Source: Leptodactylus fallax (taxonomy: Eukaryota; Chordata; Amphibia; Anura; Leptodactylidae). From it: DNA of 64,000 nt. A program made the position numbers and the translations under genes. Of this stretch, positions 45,871 to 58,504 are shown one piece after another. The stretch spans positions 4,452,501 to 4,516,500 of the forward strand of contig CAMRHE010000063.1 in the NCBI GenBank assembly GCA_947044405.1, given 5' to 3'. The notes beneath the pieces were generated by a model. It made no database searches, was not told the origin of the DNA, and saw nothing but the letters and a program-made list of their open reading frames with translations. Each line of letters begins with the position of its first letter. Positions within the stretch are counted from its first letter, which is position 1.

Positions 45871-47180
45871 AGCTATAACAGGGGTTAAAGGGGTATATTG
45901 ATTATTATAATGTTACCCCTTACTCACAGGTTAGGGAGTAATTTACTAATCAATGGGGGTCCAGGCTCTGGGTCCTGTTTCCCTACCAGAACAGAATGGT
46001 AGGTTGAGTATATGCACTGCCACGTCATTCATTCTCTATGGGACTGCCAGAGATGGAATGAAACAGTTGGAATATTTAAGGCTATGGTCCCACGTAGCGT
46101 AAACGCAGCAGTTTTGCCATGGTGGAAAAGCAGCGGCAAAAAAACACTGGGTTTTACAGTACCTGCAAAGTGGATGGGATTATGGTTAATCCATCCACAC
46201 ACTGCAGAAAAATATCCGCAGTGGACATGCTGCGATTTCAAAAACCAAATGGTTGTGTATTTGTAAATCGCAGCATGTTAATTATACCTACAGAAACGCT
46301 GGCTTTTTCCGTATATGTATAGTTGAAGCACAAAGTCCGTAGAGAAAAATGTTTCTGCAGCAGTTTTTCCCGCAGCACTTTTTGGTTGCTACATGGGCCT
46401 TAGCCTAAAGTAATACACTATGCACACACATTGTGATATAATGTGTGTTTTGCCACATTTTTTTAAATGCAATTTTGTAAACAATTGATACAACTGCAAT
46501 GGGTGAACAAAACCTCACAATATATGGTGTACAATCTACTCTTTGCTACACATAATATAGTTGTTGTAGCGACCAGTAGTGAAGAGGTTACATTATGGCC
46601 GTACTCTGGCACTGAATAATAGCAGATCAGGAGCGAGGTGTAACAGGTCACAAGGTGACTTCATCTCCACTCACTCAAACAGCATGAAGCAAATGCAGAA
46701 AACAATTGTATTTTGGGAGAACATGGATTAGGTTATATTCCTAGTGGCATCTACAGAGAAAGCGAGGAGAGACCAAACAGCAGGTGATATAATGACAATT
46801 ACAGTATAAGCTGGTGCCAAGGAGAAAAGGACAGAGTCAGAGCTATGAAATATGAGATATTCTATGGTACGGCTCAATTCTCCAGCTTTACAGCTGCTTA
46901 CACGAGACTGAGCTATTGGGTATGAAATATTGTTTACACAATGTTTTCCCTTTGTTTGTCGAAGAAAACATTTGATCAAAATAATTTTTTAAAAACCTGT
47001 GCAATATACTTTTATAGTAATTGAGTGCAATAGCATCACTAGGTGTGGGCGCCAGGACACCTGCTGTAGCTCGCAATGGCCACTTTTTATTACAATCATA
47101 TGATTATAATTCAGATACAAACCATTGGGAAGGCAGCCATGACCATTAAGAAACTATTAGGCTGGATGATTATGAATGCT
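45871..47180. other. 1.3-kb segment between inverted arrays
   Basis: Contains a palindromic element at 46,079-46,407 (GGCTATGGTCCCACGTAGCG mirrored by GCTACATGGGCCTTAGCC). About 46,560-46,990 is a stretch that I do not recognise. No coding region is convincing. Confidence 0.5.
46079..46407. mobile_element. palindromic MITE
   Basis: AAGGCTATGGTCCCACGTAG at the left and CTACATGGGCCTTAGCC at the right are inverted ends. Inner arms such as AAACGCAGCAGTTTTGCC and GCAGCAGTTTTTCCCGC are also related. Confidence 0.65.
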
Positions 47181-47516
47181 TGTAACCACCAAGTTGAAAT
47201 CCTCTACCAAGAAATGTAATCACCAAGCTTAAACCCTCTGTCAAGAATGTAACCACCAAGTTTAAACCTTCTGTCAAGGAATGTAACCACCAAGCTTAAA
47301 CCCTCTTCCAAGAAATGTAAGCACCACGCTTAAAGCCTCCTCCAAGAAATGTACCCACCAAGCTTAAAGCCTCTACCAAGAAATGTAACCACCAAGCTTA
47401 AAGCCTCTACCAAGAAATGTACCCACCAAGCTTAAAGCCTCTACCAAGAAATGTAACCACTAAGCTTAAAGCCTCTACCAAGAAATGTAACCACTAAGCT
47501 TAAAGCCTCTGTCAAG
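47181..47516. repeat. minisatellite B (34-bp units), inverse of A
   Basis: About ten units of AACCACCAAGCTTAAAGCCT, then CTACCAAGAAATGT, at 34-bp spacing. It is more uniform than array A and reads as its reverse complement. Confidence 0.93.
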
Positions 47517-48154
47517 ATGTGAAAATTATTTCCAAAAAACTCTCGCTCATTTGTCGATTTATTGCATAAAACTGTATAGGGGAGAAACTATTGCAGTGTA
47601 ATAGGCTGCGCATTACATCTATAGAGAAGCGTGTCCATAACAGGTAAGCATGGGTGTAGTTTATGCAAGGGAAGAGAGTTTTAACATTGTCATGGGGCAT
47701 TGTGGCTGGCATAGCAGGCATTGCGTGACATTGTGTCCATCATTGTGGCAGTCAATGTTTTGTCAAAGGAGGTACGTGGTGTAAAAGTGAAGAACCTGAG
47801 CAGCAAACTTTGCAGTGGTGTGCCAGAGGTTCTGAGGCCCTTTAAACTTTTTGAAAAAAGGCTAAGAAAGGTCAGGACAAGAGCATTAGTGGATTGCTGA
47901 GATGAGTATGACTTGTCTTATTATTTTACACCATTATGAGCCTTTTTCAAAAAATGTTAGTCAGCCAAAAAAAAAATTGAATCTCTGTTTGGGACAGATA
48001 GAAATAATGGAAAAAGTGAATGCCTAGCTGCAGGGTGACACTGTACCTGAATGTGGCCAAAGATCTCCTCCTCCCTTGTAGCAGGCCAATGGATGTACAA
48101 TGGTGCTGGTAAAACTGAGTTTTCTGGCATAGATGGGTGATAACATGGCACAGG

Positions 48155-48230
48155 TTTGTCAGGATTTGAACCCAGAACCTCCTATAGCCCAGACAGTACC
48201 TCTTCTCACTGAGCTGCTGGGAATTCTGGA
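48155..48230 (-). repeat. tRNA-like SINE fragment
   Basis: On the minus strand, CAGCTCAGTGAGAAGAGG resembles a polymerase III A box, and TTCTGGGTTCAAATCCTG a B box, spaced as in a tRNA. No cloverleaf with sound stems is evident, so this is a tRNA-derived SINE or pseudogene rather than a functional tRNA. Confidence 0.5.
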
Positions 48231-48908
48231 CAATTCCTTGTTCCTAGTTAAACTCGCCTTGATTGCCTGATTACCTCCACCCTTGGACTTCCTATTTACC
48301 CAAAGCCTTGCCACTTCCTCCTTGCCAGATTATTGTGTTCCAGCCTTTAGTCCAGCTACTTCTCCTGACATAACTACTGCATTTACCTGTGTACCAAACT
48401 TGGATTGCTACTTGGCTACGCTCCTGCCTCATGCTACAACTATTGCTTTTATCTGTGTTCTGGACTCGGACTGTTTTATGACCACGCTTACTTCAATAAT
48501 TTACGTCATCTGGATTGTCAGCCACTAAAATCCCACCTCACCTTCCAGACATTGACGATTCTACGTATCAGGTGAGCAATGGTATTACTACCTTTACACC
48601 TTTCTTATGCCAAAGATGCAGCATATTCCCCGTTCTGTGCCTTGCTTTCCACGAATGGGAACGGGCCGGGGATGCCTTGCCCCAACATATTTACAGTATT
48701 TAAACTCATATACATTATACAGGAAATTTATGCCAGTTCTAGGCCAAAGCCTCTTGATAATTCAGGTGCACCTTGTGTACAAAACACCATTGCCCCATTG
48801 GATTCAATTGTTGTTTTTTCTCTGAGTACTTTATTTGCTTATTTGGTATATGGTGCTAATAATTGGCCATGTTATGGCGGTATTATTTATATTTAGAGGT
48901 ATAGTTTA

Positions 48909-49151
48909 CACTAGGTTCACACTAGCATCAGGCTGTCTGTTGGTGGACCAGAACAACGGACAGGCAGATCACTAAAGCAGCAGACACATAGAAAGCCCAG
49001 TGGACCGCCTTGACCATGGGTTCCATCAGGTGTCCATTGTTTTTAAACTGAAAGCGACGGATGAAAAAGTCGTATGTGCCCAATTCAAGGCAAACACTGC
49101 CACAGGGTCTCCTAATGAAGACTCCAACACAGATGTGAATGTAACCCTAGT
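48909..49151. mobile_element. GGTTCACAC-family MITE
   Basis: ACTAGGTTCACACTAGCATC at 48,909 and ATGTGAATGTAACCCTAGT at 49,151 are inverted ends, with GGACCAGAACAACGGAC inside. A similar copy is at about 50,531-50,780. Confidence 0.65.
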
Positions 49152-49159
49152 GGTATGGA

Positions 49160-50085
49160 GCTAAAGTATCTCCTGTTTGGGAAAAAAGTTCAGCCACCAA
49201 TAGTTACCTCCTTACTCTGAGCTACCTGATTGCCAGTTACAGAAGATTTTTTAAGATTTTGTGTAATATATTTCATGGTTCCTTGTGGTTACCACTTGGC
49301 CAAATATTAGTCAGTAAGTGGAGACCGGATAAGGATAAATTTGTCTTTGTGGGAAAATTAAAGATTCAAAGTTCATCAGGATTTAATTAAGATTCAGGGA
49401 AGTAAAAGCCTAAACTTCACAAGAGATAAAACCAAATTAGCATCCGAGTGTAATGGTGAATTGAGACACGAGCTGTCCACCTTGTGAAGGTCTTCGACTC
49501 AAGACAGTACAAGAGATAAAACAAGGCATACGTGGCGAACTTTGAAAATATTTCTAAGGAGGTTGTACAGGATAAAAAAAAAATATGGCGTCTTTCTTCC
49601 AATGACAGTGCCCCACCTGTCCACAGGTGGTGTGTGGTATTCCATTTTTGCTCCATTTGCTTCAATGGAGATGAGCTGCAATATCACACTCAGCTCCTAG
49701 ACAGGCATTGAGGCAGACATGTTTTATTTAAATTCGGTACAGCTTCTTTAATCCCTTCCCGCCACAGCCATTTTTCTTTTTTCGTTTTTTACTCCCCACC
49801 TTCCAATAGCCATAATTTTTTTATATTTTTTTTATATATTTTTTGATCATTTTTATTTAATAGGCTCTTGACTTTCATGGAGTTATGCGCCACCAGGGAT
49901 CAGATGACTTGGTCACATTTGTCTGAGGCATTTAAAAGGAACTCTGACTGCGGTCATTGCTGTCGGGTCTCTTCTGTGTAATACAGTGGAGACCCAACAG
50001 CTATGGCGACCCTCTCCTCTTCATCGAACACCATATTTAAAGTGCCGACATCTGCCATACTATAATGCTGGATATCTGCAAGGGG
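49160..50085. other. intergenic DNA
   Basis: T-rich and AT-rich, with no gene or clear repeat family that I can name. Confidence 0.4.
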
Positions 50086-50398
50086 TTAAAGAGGACCTGT
50101 CACCACTAATGACTTCTCTGTTTTCGTACATAATTATATTACCCATAATCTAACAATTCTGGAGTGTATTTTATTTTTTTTATAACTCTGCATTGTACCG
50201 TTCCTCTGTTATTCCTCCAAGACATTTATGGGTGTTACCACTTGAGGGTGTGACACTGTCCATGACTCTTTCATATGGAAAATGGTAACCAACATAAAAT
50301 TCTAGAAAGTTCTTTCGTAAATTCTAACACAGGAATAGCACAACATAAACCTACATATACAAGAAAAAAGACTTATCAAGAGAGGTGACAGGTCCTCC
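50086..50398. mobile_element. T2-like MITE (GACCTGTCACC family)
   Basis: TTAAAGAGGACCTGTCACC at 50,086 mirrors GAGAGGTGACAGGTCCTC at 50,398. It shares TTCCTCTGTTATTCCTCC with the outer element at 19,473. Confidence 0.75.
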
Positions 50399-51277
50399 GC
50401 AAGACTGCATTCACATGGTGCTTTCCCCACTATGTGATTTTATAAAGTCCCATTCACACTGTGGGGTTGAACACTAGATACGCTGCATTTTTGTTTTGCT
50501 TTTCTTTCCTGATTTTATTTATTTTTGCTTAGACTATGTTCACACTCTGTTTGGAGACTCCAACACCGTGTCTGCCTAAATTATGGGACGAAAGTCCTGC
50601 ACGCAAGAATTTTTCATATGGTGCTTTCAGTTAAAAAATAATGGACATCTGATAGACTCCATTATAGTCAATGGGATCTGTTAGGCTCCATATGAGTCCA
50701 CTATTTTAGTGATCCATTTGTCCATTGATCTGGTCACCTGAGGGACCAGAACAACGGACACTTCAGCATAGATGTGAATTTTGTGTTATTTGTCACACAA
50801 TTGTTTCAGATCCTTAACTAACAGTTAATGTAAGATAAAGGCGACGGCAAAAAATGCAAAAAATAGTTTTTAAATTATTTCATTTATTGAAGGAAAAGTT
50901 ATCTGGCCATGTGTGAAAAAGTAATTGCCTCCTTAGTCACTGAAGCAATTGTGTGCGTGCGACAAATAACACCGAAGAAATCAGGAAAGTCAGAAATATT
51001 TTTCAGAACCCTGTATAACAATTTCATTTAGTTTTTCCTTTTTATTCTTTTATTTAAAAAAAATATGGACAAAAGGGGTTTGGATAAAAGCTGTGCAGGA
51101 GATACAAGGTCACTCGAAATCATGGTAGGACTGTCCCACCAGGGAACCAGAGGATCCTCTAGTGGCCTGGGCTCTGACACAGAAATGGACCTAAAATACA
51201 AGAGGACCTTAGAGGTCTAGCAGAAGACAAACCCTTTCAGAGGTGACTTTGGAACCACTCACTAGGACGATTCACAA

Positions 51278-51466
51278 TTAAAGGGAGTGTGTCACCAGAA
51301 TCAGCATATCAACCCCGCAGATAGATAGGTTAAGGTCACCTGAAACCAACAATCTTTTTCCTTCCACTGCCTCCATTGGCAAGATATTGCTGTTTGTCAA
51401 TATGCAAATGATCCTAACCTTTCTATTTGCAGAGCTGGGTTCTGGTGAGAGACTTTTCTTTTTTAA
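51278..51466. mobile_element. GTCTGTCACC-family MITE, shortened
   Basis: TTAAAGGGAGTGTGTCACC at 51,278, a core with GTCAATATGCAAATGATCC, and an end with TTTTTTAA at 51,466. The right arm is deleted compared with 37,917-38,630. Confidence 0.7.
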
Positions 51467-51691
51467 CCCTTGCAGAGGCTTAAAATAACAAACTTTGTAT
51501 ACTTACCCCTCCATTCAGCCCGGAGTTTAACAGAGAGTCTCATTCAAGTCATTGGTCTTCTTGACCTTGAACCCACATGCGCGGGATACAGCCTATCTGT
51601 GGCTGAGAAGTGATGCTCTGATCAAACTTAGATGACTGGCTGACATGCTCATGTGTAAGCAGAATGCCAATAAAGAGATGGGTGAGATGGG

Positions 51692-52016
51692 ACTAGAGAT
51701 GGGCGAATTGGTTCGCAACAAAGCGGATTTGACCCAAATATTCCAATATTTTCAGGTTCATGATGTCATGACACTTGGCATGCCCCATGTGACCACTAAC
51801 ATCCAATCACAGGCCTCAGTGGTGACCCCATGATATCACCAGAAGCCCGGAAGAGAACCCAGAGACCCAAGGAGGCTCAGGAGAGGTAAAGAGCCCAGAG
51901 TATAATAATTTCACTTCCAGTTCTATACAAACTTGTTCAACCTGAAATGAATCGTTGGGCCTAACAATCCGAACATGAATCAAAATGAATCTTTAGAGGT
52001 TCGCTCATCCTTAGAG
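51692..52016. mobile_element. ACTAGAGAT-family palindromic element
   Basis: ACTAGAGATGGGCGAATTGG at 51,692 mirrors TTTAGAGGTTCGCTCATCCT at about 52,010. The inner arms include a GACCCAAATATTCC motif shared with 35,863-36,360. Confidence 0.65.
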
Positions 52017-52842
52017 GGGACCTGAATAGAGATTCTCCACTGAATCCTCAGCAGATCGGAGAGGTGAGTTTGTTATTTTAAGCCTGTTCAGGGGTAAAAA
52101 AATATACCAGAACACCCATTTAACCAATTACATCTTATTAATTCTATACTAGAACCTCTTTGAGGCAACCACCAAGTTGCATTAAAAAATTGTCTTCTAG
52201 AGGGGTGGTCTCAAAAACTGAAAATCTGTCACAGAAAATGTGTTCTGGGTAAGGGGGTGGTTCTCTCAAAGAGATGAGAAGGTTGGGGAGGTTTCTCTAC
52301 ATGTAGCTACTGATACAGTTGTACAGGTTCCAGATGGAATGAATGCCGACCTTCTCATTTCCACTGGTGATCCCAGAGGACACCGGTCTGATACTGGTTC
52401 CAAAAGTAGACTCTTTATCTTTTCTAATGATAAAAACAATTGGTTTGCCACCTCAAACAAGACATTTATATTTCCAACTGCATGCTGACTTTACTAAGGT
52501 CAGACTGGCCCACTAGAGGATCCTTTGGTGGGCCCAGGTTCTGAAGGAATAATGGGCCCTGTATAATGGTCCCTCAGTGTCCCCACATGTAGTAGAATAA
52601 CCCCTTCAGTGCCCCACATGTAATATAATGTCCACCACAGTGCTCCATATGTAATATAATGTACTTCACAGTACATGACCATGTGATCAGACTCTTGTGT
52701 GGGCGGAGCTATTCTGGATACTGCTGGACAGTGTGATGTTACACAGAGGAAGCTGCTGGGAACGAGAGTGATCGAAGATAAGGATAGAAGAGACAGCATG
52801 TGTGACCAAGAGGAGGGAACTGGGGGCAGATGAACGGGCAAT

Positions 52843-53285
52843 TAAACTGAAGGCACTTGAAGGTGGCAATTAAACTGGTGGCAGATAAAGGGAGACATTA
52901 AATTGGTGGTAGATGGAGGGGCAATTAAACTGGTGGAAGATGAACGGGCAGTTAAACTGAAGGCAGGTGAAGGGGGGCATTAAGCTGGTGGCAGATAAAG
53001 GGGGACATTAAACTGGGGCAGATGAAGGGGGAATTAAGCTGGTGACAGATGAAGAGGGGACATTAAGATGGTGGCAGATAAAGGGGGACATTAAACTGGG
53101 AGCAGATGGAGGGTGACATTAAACTGGGGGCAACTGAAGGAGGACATTAAACCGTGGGGGGTAGCTGGAGGGGGGACATGTCTGCCTCCAACTACCCCCA
53201 TAGTTTAAAATGTCACCCCCCAGCTGCCCCATAGTTTAATGTCACCCTCCAGCTGCCACAGTTTAATGTCCCCCTCTAGTTTCCG
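52843..53285. repeat. purine-rich minisatellite with an inverted tail
   Basis: Units of about 26-36 bp of the form GGTGGCAGATAAAGGGGGAC, then ATTAAACT, to about 53,160. They are followed by opposite-strand units (CAGTTTAATGTCCCCCTC type) at 53,165-53,285. Confidence 0.85.
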
Positions 53286-53639
53286 CCAGTTTAAACTGGG
53301 GCACGAGGAGAGGGACTTAATACTGTGGGGCAATTGGAGGGAAACATTATAATGTGGGGGCATATAATGTTAGGGTGACTGTAGGAGCATTATACTGTGT
53401 GGGGGCACATGGAAAAATAGATGAGAATGGGCGGAGTCAATGTAGAAGTGCACATAGCGCACCGCATATTTTGTCCCTCTTTCTGTCCTTTGAAAGTTGG
53501 GAGGTATGCTCATACTCATTGATGCTGCATTCATTACTTACCTTTCTGCTTCTTGCTTCCTCCGAATCCATTCTTTACAAGCACAATGAGCACTTCCATC
53601 AGTACTAATGGAGGTATTCATTAAAGATACATCAGTTCC

Positions 53640-53925
53640 GGGGAGCGAGTGGTAAGCTGCGCTCAGTGCCGAGAGCTGACATCACAGTAGGCCCCGGAGC
53701 AGAGAGGAAATGGGGAGCAGAGTGGTGAGTACTGAGCACAGTTTACCACTAGCTCCCGGGGGCACCATTTACTGCAATGAGTGCCTCCATCAGTACTGTA
53801 AGAATGGTGCCTGCGTGAGTTCATCCTTGGCGGGGGGTACCCTGGCACATACCATTGGGTATAGTGGGGTGTACCCCCAGGGGTACACGTACTGCAGCTT
53901 GAGAACCACTGCTCTAGGGGATCCT
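53640..53925. other. hAT-like right end
   Basis: GGGGTACACGTACTGCAGCT, then TGAGAACCACTGCTCTAG resembles the end of a vertebrate hAT repeat read backwards (CAGTGGTTCTCAAGC). No matching left end was found. Confidence 0.35.
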
Positions 53926-54639
53926 CTGATACTTTGGTAGACGGTACGGAACTGTTATCTAATTATGGTCATATCAACAGATTTTCATCTCCATTCCGGT
54001 GAATTCGGTGTCCTTTCCGTATTATCTGGTATAAAACCTATTTTCTTCATATGCCTTCACTTGGCTTTTTATAGTAAGATAATTCATTAAAGGCAGATCC
54101 ATAATGTGTGACGCAAACTACGACCCCACTTCCATGAGGATCAATGTCTATGATGTGCTTTTCTAAGAAAAAAAGGATATATTGACCCCTAATACCGGAT
54201 GAATCAAAGCCTCAGATCCGCACTGTGCTGTCATGTTTTCATTAAAGCACTACTAAAACGAATAGCCGATTTATAGAAACATAAAATCTACCACCACGTA
54301 GCTCAAGGGCACATTTTTGCCTTATATCTAAATATAACCATGTATTCCTTTAAGTGATTGTCTCATGTAGACAGCCCCTTTAAACAAGGAGAGTTTGGGG
54401 CCTTCATGCCTAGGGCTTATGAAAGGTGATTTCTTTTTCAATCCACCCTCAACTTTTTTTTTTTTTTTGTTTTTTTTCTAATCTCTATCTTTCTTGTTTT
54501 TCTCATTTTTCATATTATTTAAAATTTGCTCTTTACATTTTATTTAGAGAAAAAATTTCGGAAAATTTATTTAATTTTTTTTTAACCTTCTATTCTAAGT
54601 TAGTTTGTTTTATCAATATGTACCCCAATATTAGCCCTC

Positions 54640-54843
54640 TTAAAGGGGTATTCCCATGTGGCACATTTATAGCATACCTACAGAATAGATTTTGAAATTG
54701 AATTTTTAATTTTGGTTCCCTGTTTAGTGGTTGTGGAGAATATACCACATGCTCATCCCTCTTCATTCACTTCTATGGGACTTCTAAGGAAAATCAAGCT
54801 CCCCTACCCCAATAAATTCCCCAGATGGAAAATACCCATTTAA
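54640..54843. mobile_element. T2-like MITE
   Basis: TTAAAGGGGTATTCCCATGT at 54,640 and GATGGAAAATACCCATTTAA at 54,843 are inverted ends in TTAA. Confidence 0.75.
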
Positions 54844-55559
54844 TTCTGACGTGCACAATGATACCAAATAGTTCTACACTTTTGCCGTATTTTTTTTAAC
54901 CATAGACTAAGCCAACTAGGTGGTGAAATGGCCCCTTTAAAGAAAATGTCCCCTAAAAATTAGTCTGTCTATAAAAATCTATTCATCTGTTGTTATTGAA
55001 AGCAAAGGGATATCCATGTAAAAATGGCTGCATGGAGACACTATTTATAGCAGCGTGGGCTACTAGATGAGGATCATGAATTGGGGATCCCCTCTATTGA
55101 TTCAAGATACCCTAATGGTCATGAATAGGAGTTGATAGATACCAGAGAAGGATGAGCAAACCAGTTCAGATGATTTGTCACAAATTTTGCATACGTTTCA
55201 TGTTTGACCTGAACCCAAATCTTTTGGGGTTTGTTACCCATGATTCACTATTATACTCCGGGGTCTGAAGAATATTAGGGAGGCTGAGGAGAGGTCCAGA
55301 AAAATAATAAACACTGATACTTGCATTCCCTCACCTCTCCTGGGTCCCTCATGGCCCTCATCGGTCATCTTCTGACCTCCTGGGTGACATCACAGGCCCT
55401 GGGTGTGCATGGCATCAGCCAGGAGGATGGAAAAGTCCATACAAGGACCCAAAGGGAGCACCAGATATCGTGAGGGAGCACAGGAGAAGATGAGTATATG
55501 TGTTTATTATGTTTCTGTATCTCCCTTGGGCCTTCACTTACTAAAGAGACCCCCGAATA

Positions 55560-57500
55560 TTAATAGCACTTTCTCATGAATATTCAGCTAAATGAATCTC
55601 ATGAAATATTAGAAAATATTTTGCTATCCCTTTGTCTTCAGTCTTCTAGAAATTCAGATTTTCTGGTGTACTGACTACTAGATTAAAGGAAATTTCCTAT
55701 ACATGTGACAGTCATGATAAGTAATCTGTCAAGATCCCAAAACGCATCCAATATACTTTCTAACAAATTGTAACTGATTGGTGTCGTGCGAGAAAACGTT
55801 GCGTCCGTTCAGTAAATGCTGCTATTTGAAACTTCTGGCCTGCGTTACACAACTATGAACATGAGTGTGAAAACACAGGGAGCAGATATAAAACAGCTGT
55901 GATTTCTAGAGCCGCGCGGCGAACATGTTTCAGAATATCGCAGCAATAAAGACCTCGTAATTCAACCCGAGCCAAATATTAAAGAGAAGAGACAACACGT
56001 ATAAATTGTGATGGATATGTGCATAAATAAATCCCGCAGTCTCTGCTAAGTGAATGTCATTCTCATTTATTAACCCTTTTATCTAGATTACTGTTGCTCA
56101 GATTGAATAGCTATGCTTCCCCGACTCCACTAATTTATTAACACAATGTCTTTGGAGCCATCAAGGAGAAACTGGCATCCATCTTGTGTGCCACCATGAC
56201 ACATGCTGCAGATATTATTGAAATACGTCCTCTCTGTACTGTCCTTATTTTTTTTTTTTTTAAGAATGTATGAAAATATAATGGAATAGATGAACTGCAT
56301 GATTCTGCCGCCTGAGGTGAAAAGTTCCTCTGCCACCAAAAGTGGGGAAGACGTCATGCACATCTCTATGTGCATTGTCAGAGTGTTAGCCATGTGTTTC
56401 TTGGTTAGCACACTGACTTATTTGCTATGGCCCAATACACACACCCATGTATTAACACTAGCTAATGTATGGGACCAAGTTTCTGGGGCAAAACTCAGGA
56501 CAGGTCCTATTGCGGCCCGGACTCAATGAAGGATATAAATGGGTCAGTGGATATCATCCATGTGCCGTCTGTTCTGATGAACCATGGACCCAGCACATGC
56601 ACATGGTCGGGTGCCTGTAGCCTAAATGTGGCACATACGGGGACCGCATCAAAGGAGTATATTAAAGAAGCTGTTCCTCTAGCTAGTATAGGCCACAGAG
56701 AAGAGATCAGGTTGACCCCATGACCAGTGCATACAATGCTTCAATTCGAGGGAAACAAGGGAGCAGAGTAGAGGCTCAAGAGTCTTATCTCCCACATTGG
56801 TTGAGGAATCGGTAAGCCACTATAAATGGGGACCCCTTGCCCCAGGAAGAGGGTTTATTAGGTGGATGTATATAGATATTCGACACATCATTGCTTAACC
56901 TAACTTTTCAGAAACCTGGTGCCCCAAACAGGGGCATACACTGATATCATAGGCCCCCAGCATGAAATGTAGTAAGGGTCCCCTCCCCGGGATATTTTTA
57001 TAAAGTCAAGGAATATTTTTAGTAAAAAAAAATTCACTCTGCATCACCAGGTACTTTATTAATATGCTGCTCATTCTGAACACCATGGAGCCAATTTGTT
57101 AAGACTGACATATAGTATGCCAAGCTTAATGGCATATTATATTGAATGAACAACCATGTTAGATTTTACATCTCTTAATAATTGTGGTGCTTCTTGGGTG
57201 GTCCATGCACCAGAAATTGAAATCGACCCCAGCTAGAGGCTGATGTAGATTTCTGCCGTTAAATCAATATTTGCACCAGTATATTTGTTGGGGTTAGTTG
57301 GGCTGTGAAGCCCTGATGCATTCCTGCTAGCTTATAAGAAAAGTGTCACAAATGGTGGGAAAAGTCCAAATTTTGTGGCTGTATGCCAAAAATTGCCACT
57401 TTTGATTGCCTTGTATGAATCAGCCCCCATATTTTTCAATTTACACCAGACAACTTTTATAAATACATTGATAAATATCCCCTGTACGACTCTGAGTGAT
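55560..57500. other. intergenic, partly unrecognised
   Basis: 55,740-56,090 has balanced composition without a repeat signature that I know. A poly-T run is at 56,250. No exon with good splice sites and conserved protein was found. Confidence 0.4.
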
Positions 57501-57510
57501 AAAACTTGCT

Positions 57511-57626
57511 GCCTGCAGCCACCACAAGGGGGAGCTCAGTGCATAGGAATTAATACAGCTACCACTGAACTCAATAGAAACTGTAAAAATCTCTTTAACA
57601 CATGCTTCCCCTAGTGGTGGTTGCAG
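57511..57626. repeat. hairpin repeat with two CTCF-like arms
   Basis: GCCTGCAGCCACCACAAGGG, then GGAGCTC at the left mirrors GCTTCCCCTAGTGGTGGTTG, then CAGG at the right. Each arm holds a CCAC(A/T)AGGGG core facing inward. Confidence 0.6.
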
Positions 57627-57916
57627 GAAAATGCAGTGAATTAGTGCCTGGAAGCAAGAGAAGATGAGCCGCTCCGTGCCCCCTTCACCCATGGGCCCTA
57701 TAGCTGTTGTGTGGTCTGCCTATCACATGGTAGGCAACTGGTCCCAAAGACACATCTGTAACTTACCCTCCACCTACTACATGTTGTTTATAATACAGGC
57801 TTAGCCATGAGGCTCCCTCAGACATTGGGGTCTGAATACATCTGCTATCTCTGCATGTCTATGGTAAAAAGACTACAAGTTCTGGATTTCCCCACCAAAC
57901 TCCTTCCATGTAGGCA

Positions 57917-58352
57917 TTAAAGGGTTTGTCCAGGACCTGAAGGTAATTGCTACTGATGACCTGATAGGTCATCTGTATCAGATCGGTTTGGGGATTGACA
58001 CCCGGACTCCATCCAAATCAGGTGCTTTGGCCTCTGGAATGCATAGACTGGAAGCAGCTCCTGTTCAAGTGAATGGGAGCAGGCCTACAGGTCCAGGCGC
58101 CACTGCTACACTATATGGACCAGAAGCTGTATACAGTGTACAGAACTCCATAGACTGTAGTGGTGGTGTCTGGAACTGCAGCCCCACTCCCTTTCACTTG
58201 AATAGAAGCAGAGCAGCTTCTGGTCATATATAGCTTCCAGCGGCAAAAACTCCTGATCGGGATGGGGTCCAGGTGTTGGACCCCGACCGATCTGATAATG
58301 ATGACCTACCCTGTGGATAGACCTACCTTCAGGTCCTAGACAACCCTTTTAA
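57917..58352. mobile_element. T2-like MITE, both ends intact
   Basis: TTAAAGGGTTTGTCCAGGAC, then CTGAAGGTA at 57,917 mirrors TACCTTCAGGTCCTAGACAA, then CCCTTTTAA at 58,352. The interior has GATGACCTGATAGGTCATC and GAAGCTGTATACAGTG. This is the same arrangement as 8,390-8,801. Confidence 0.85.
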
Positions 58353-58473
58353 CTGGTTTCTGGATCCCAGCCATCATTATTCTCTCCTGTCATCCATGAC
58401 TAGAGTGTGTCATGTCACTTTTGAATGATGACTGGAGTGTGTCATGTCACTACTGAATGAAGGGGTATAGCTT

Positions 58474-58498
58474 TAATAATAATAATAATAATAATTAT
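58474..58498. repeat. AAT microsatellite
   Basis: An AAT trinucleotide run directly after the end of the LINE fragment; on the minus strand it reads as an ATT tail. Confidence 0.9.
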
Positions 58499-58504
58499 AA
58501 TCCT

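Noticed and set aside
48155..48230. Functional tRNA gene
   Set aside because: A and B boxes are recognisable, but the acceptor and anticodon stems do not pair well; better read as SINE-derived.
54426..54695. Phe-rich 89-residue frame
   Set aside because: Translation of poly-T tracts running into a T2-like MITE.
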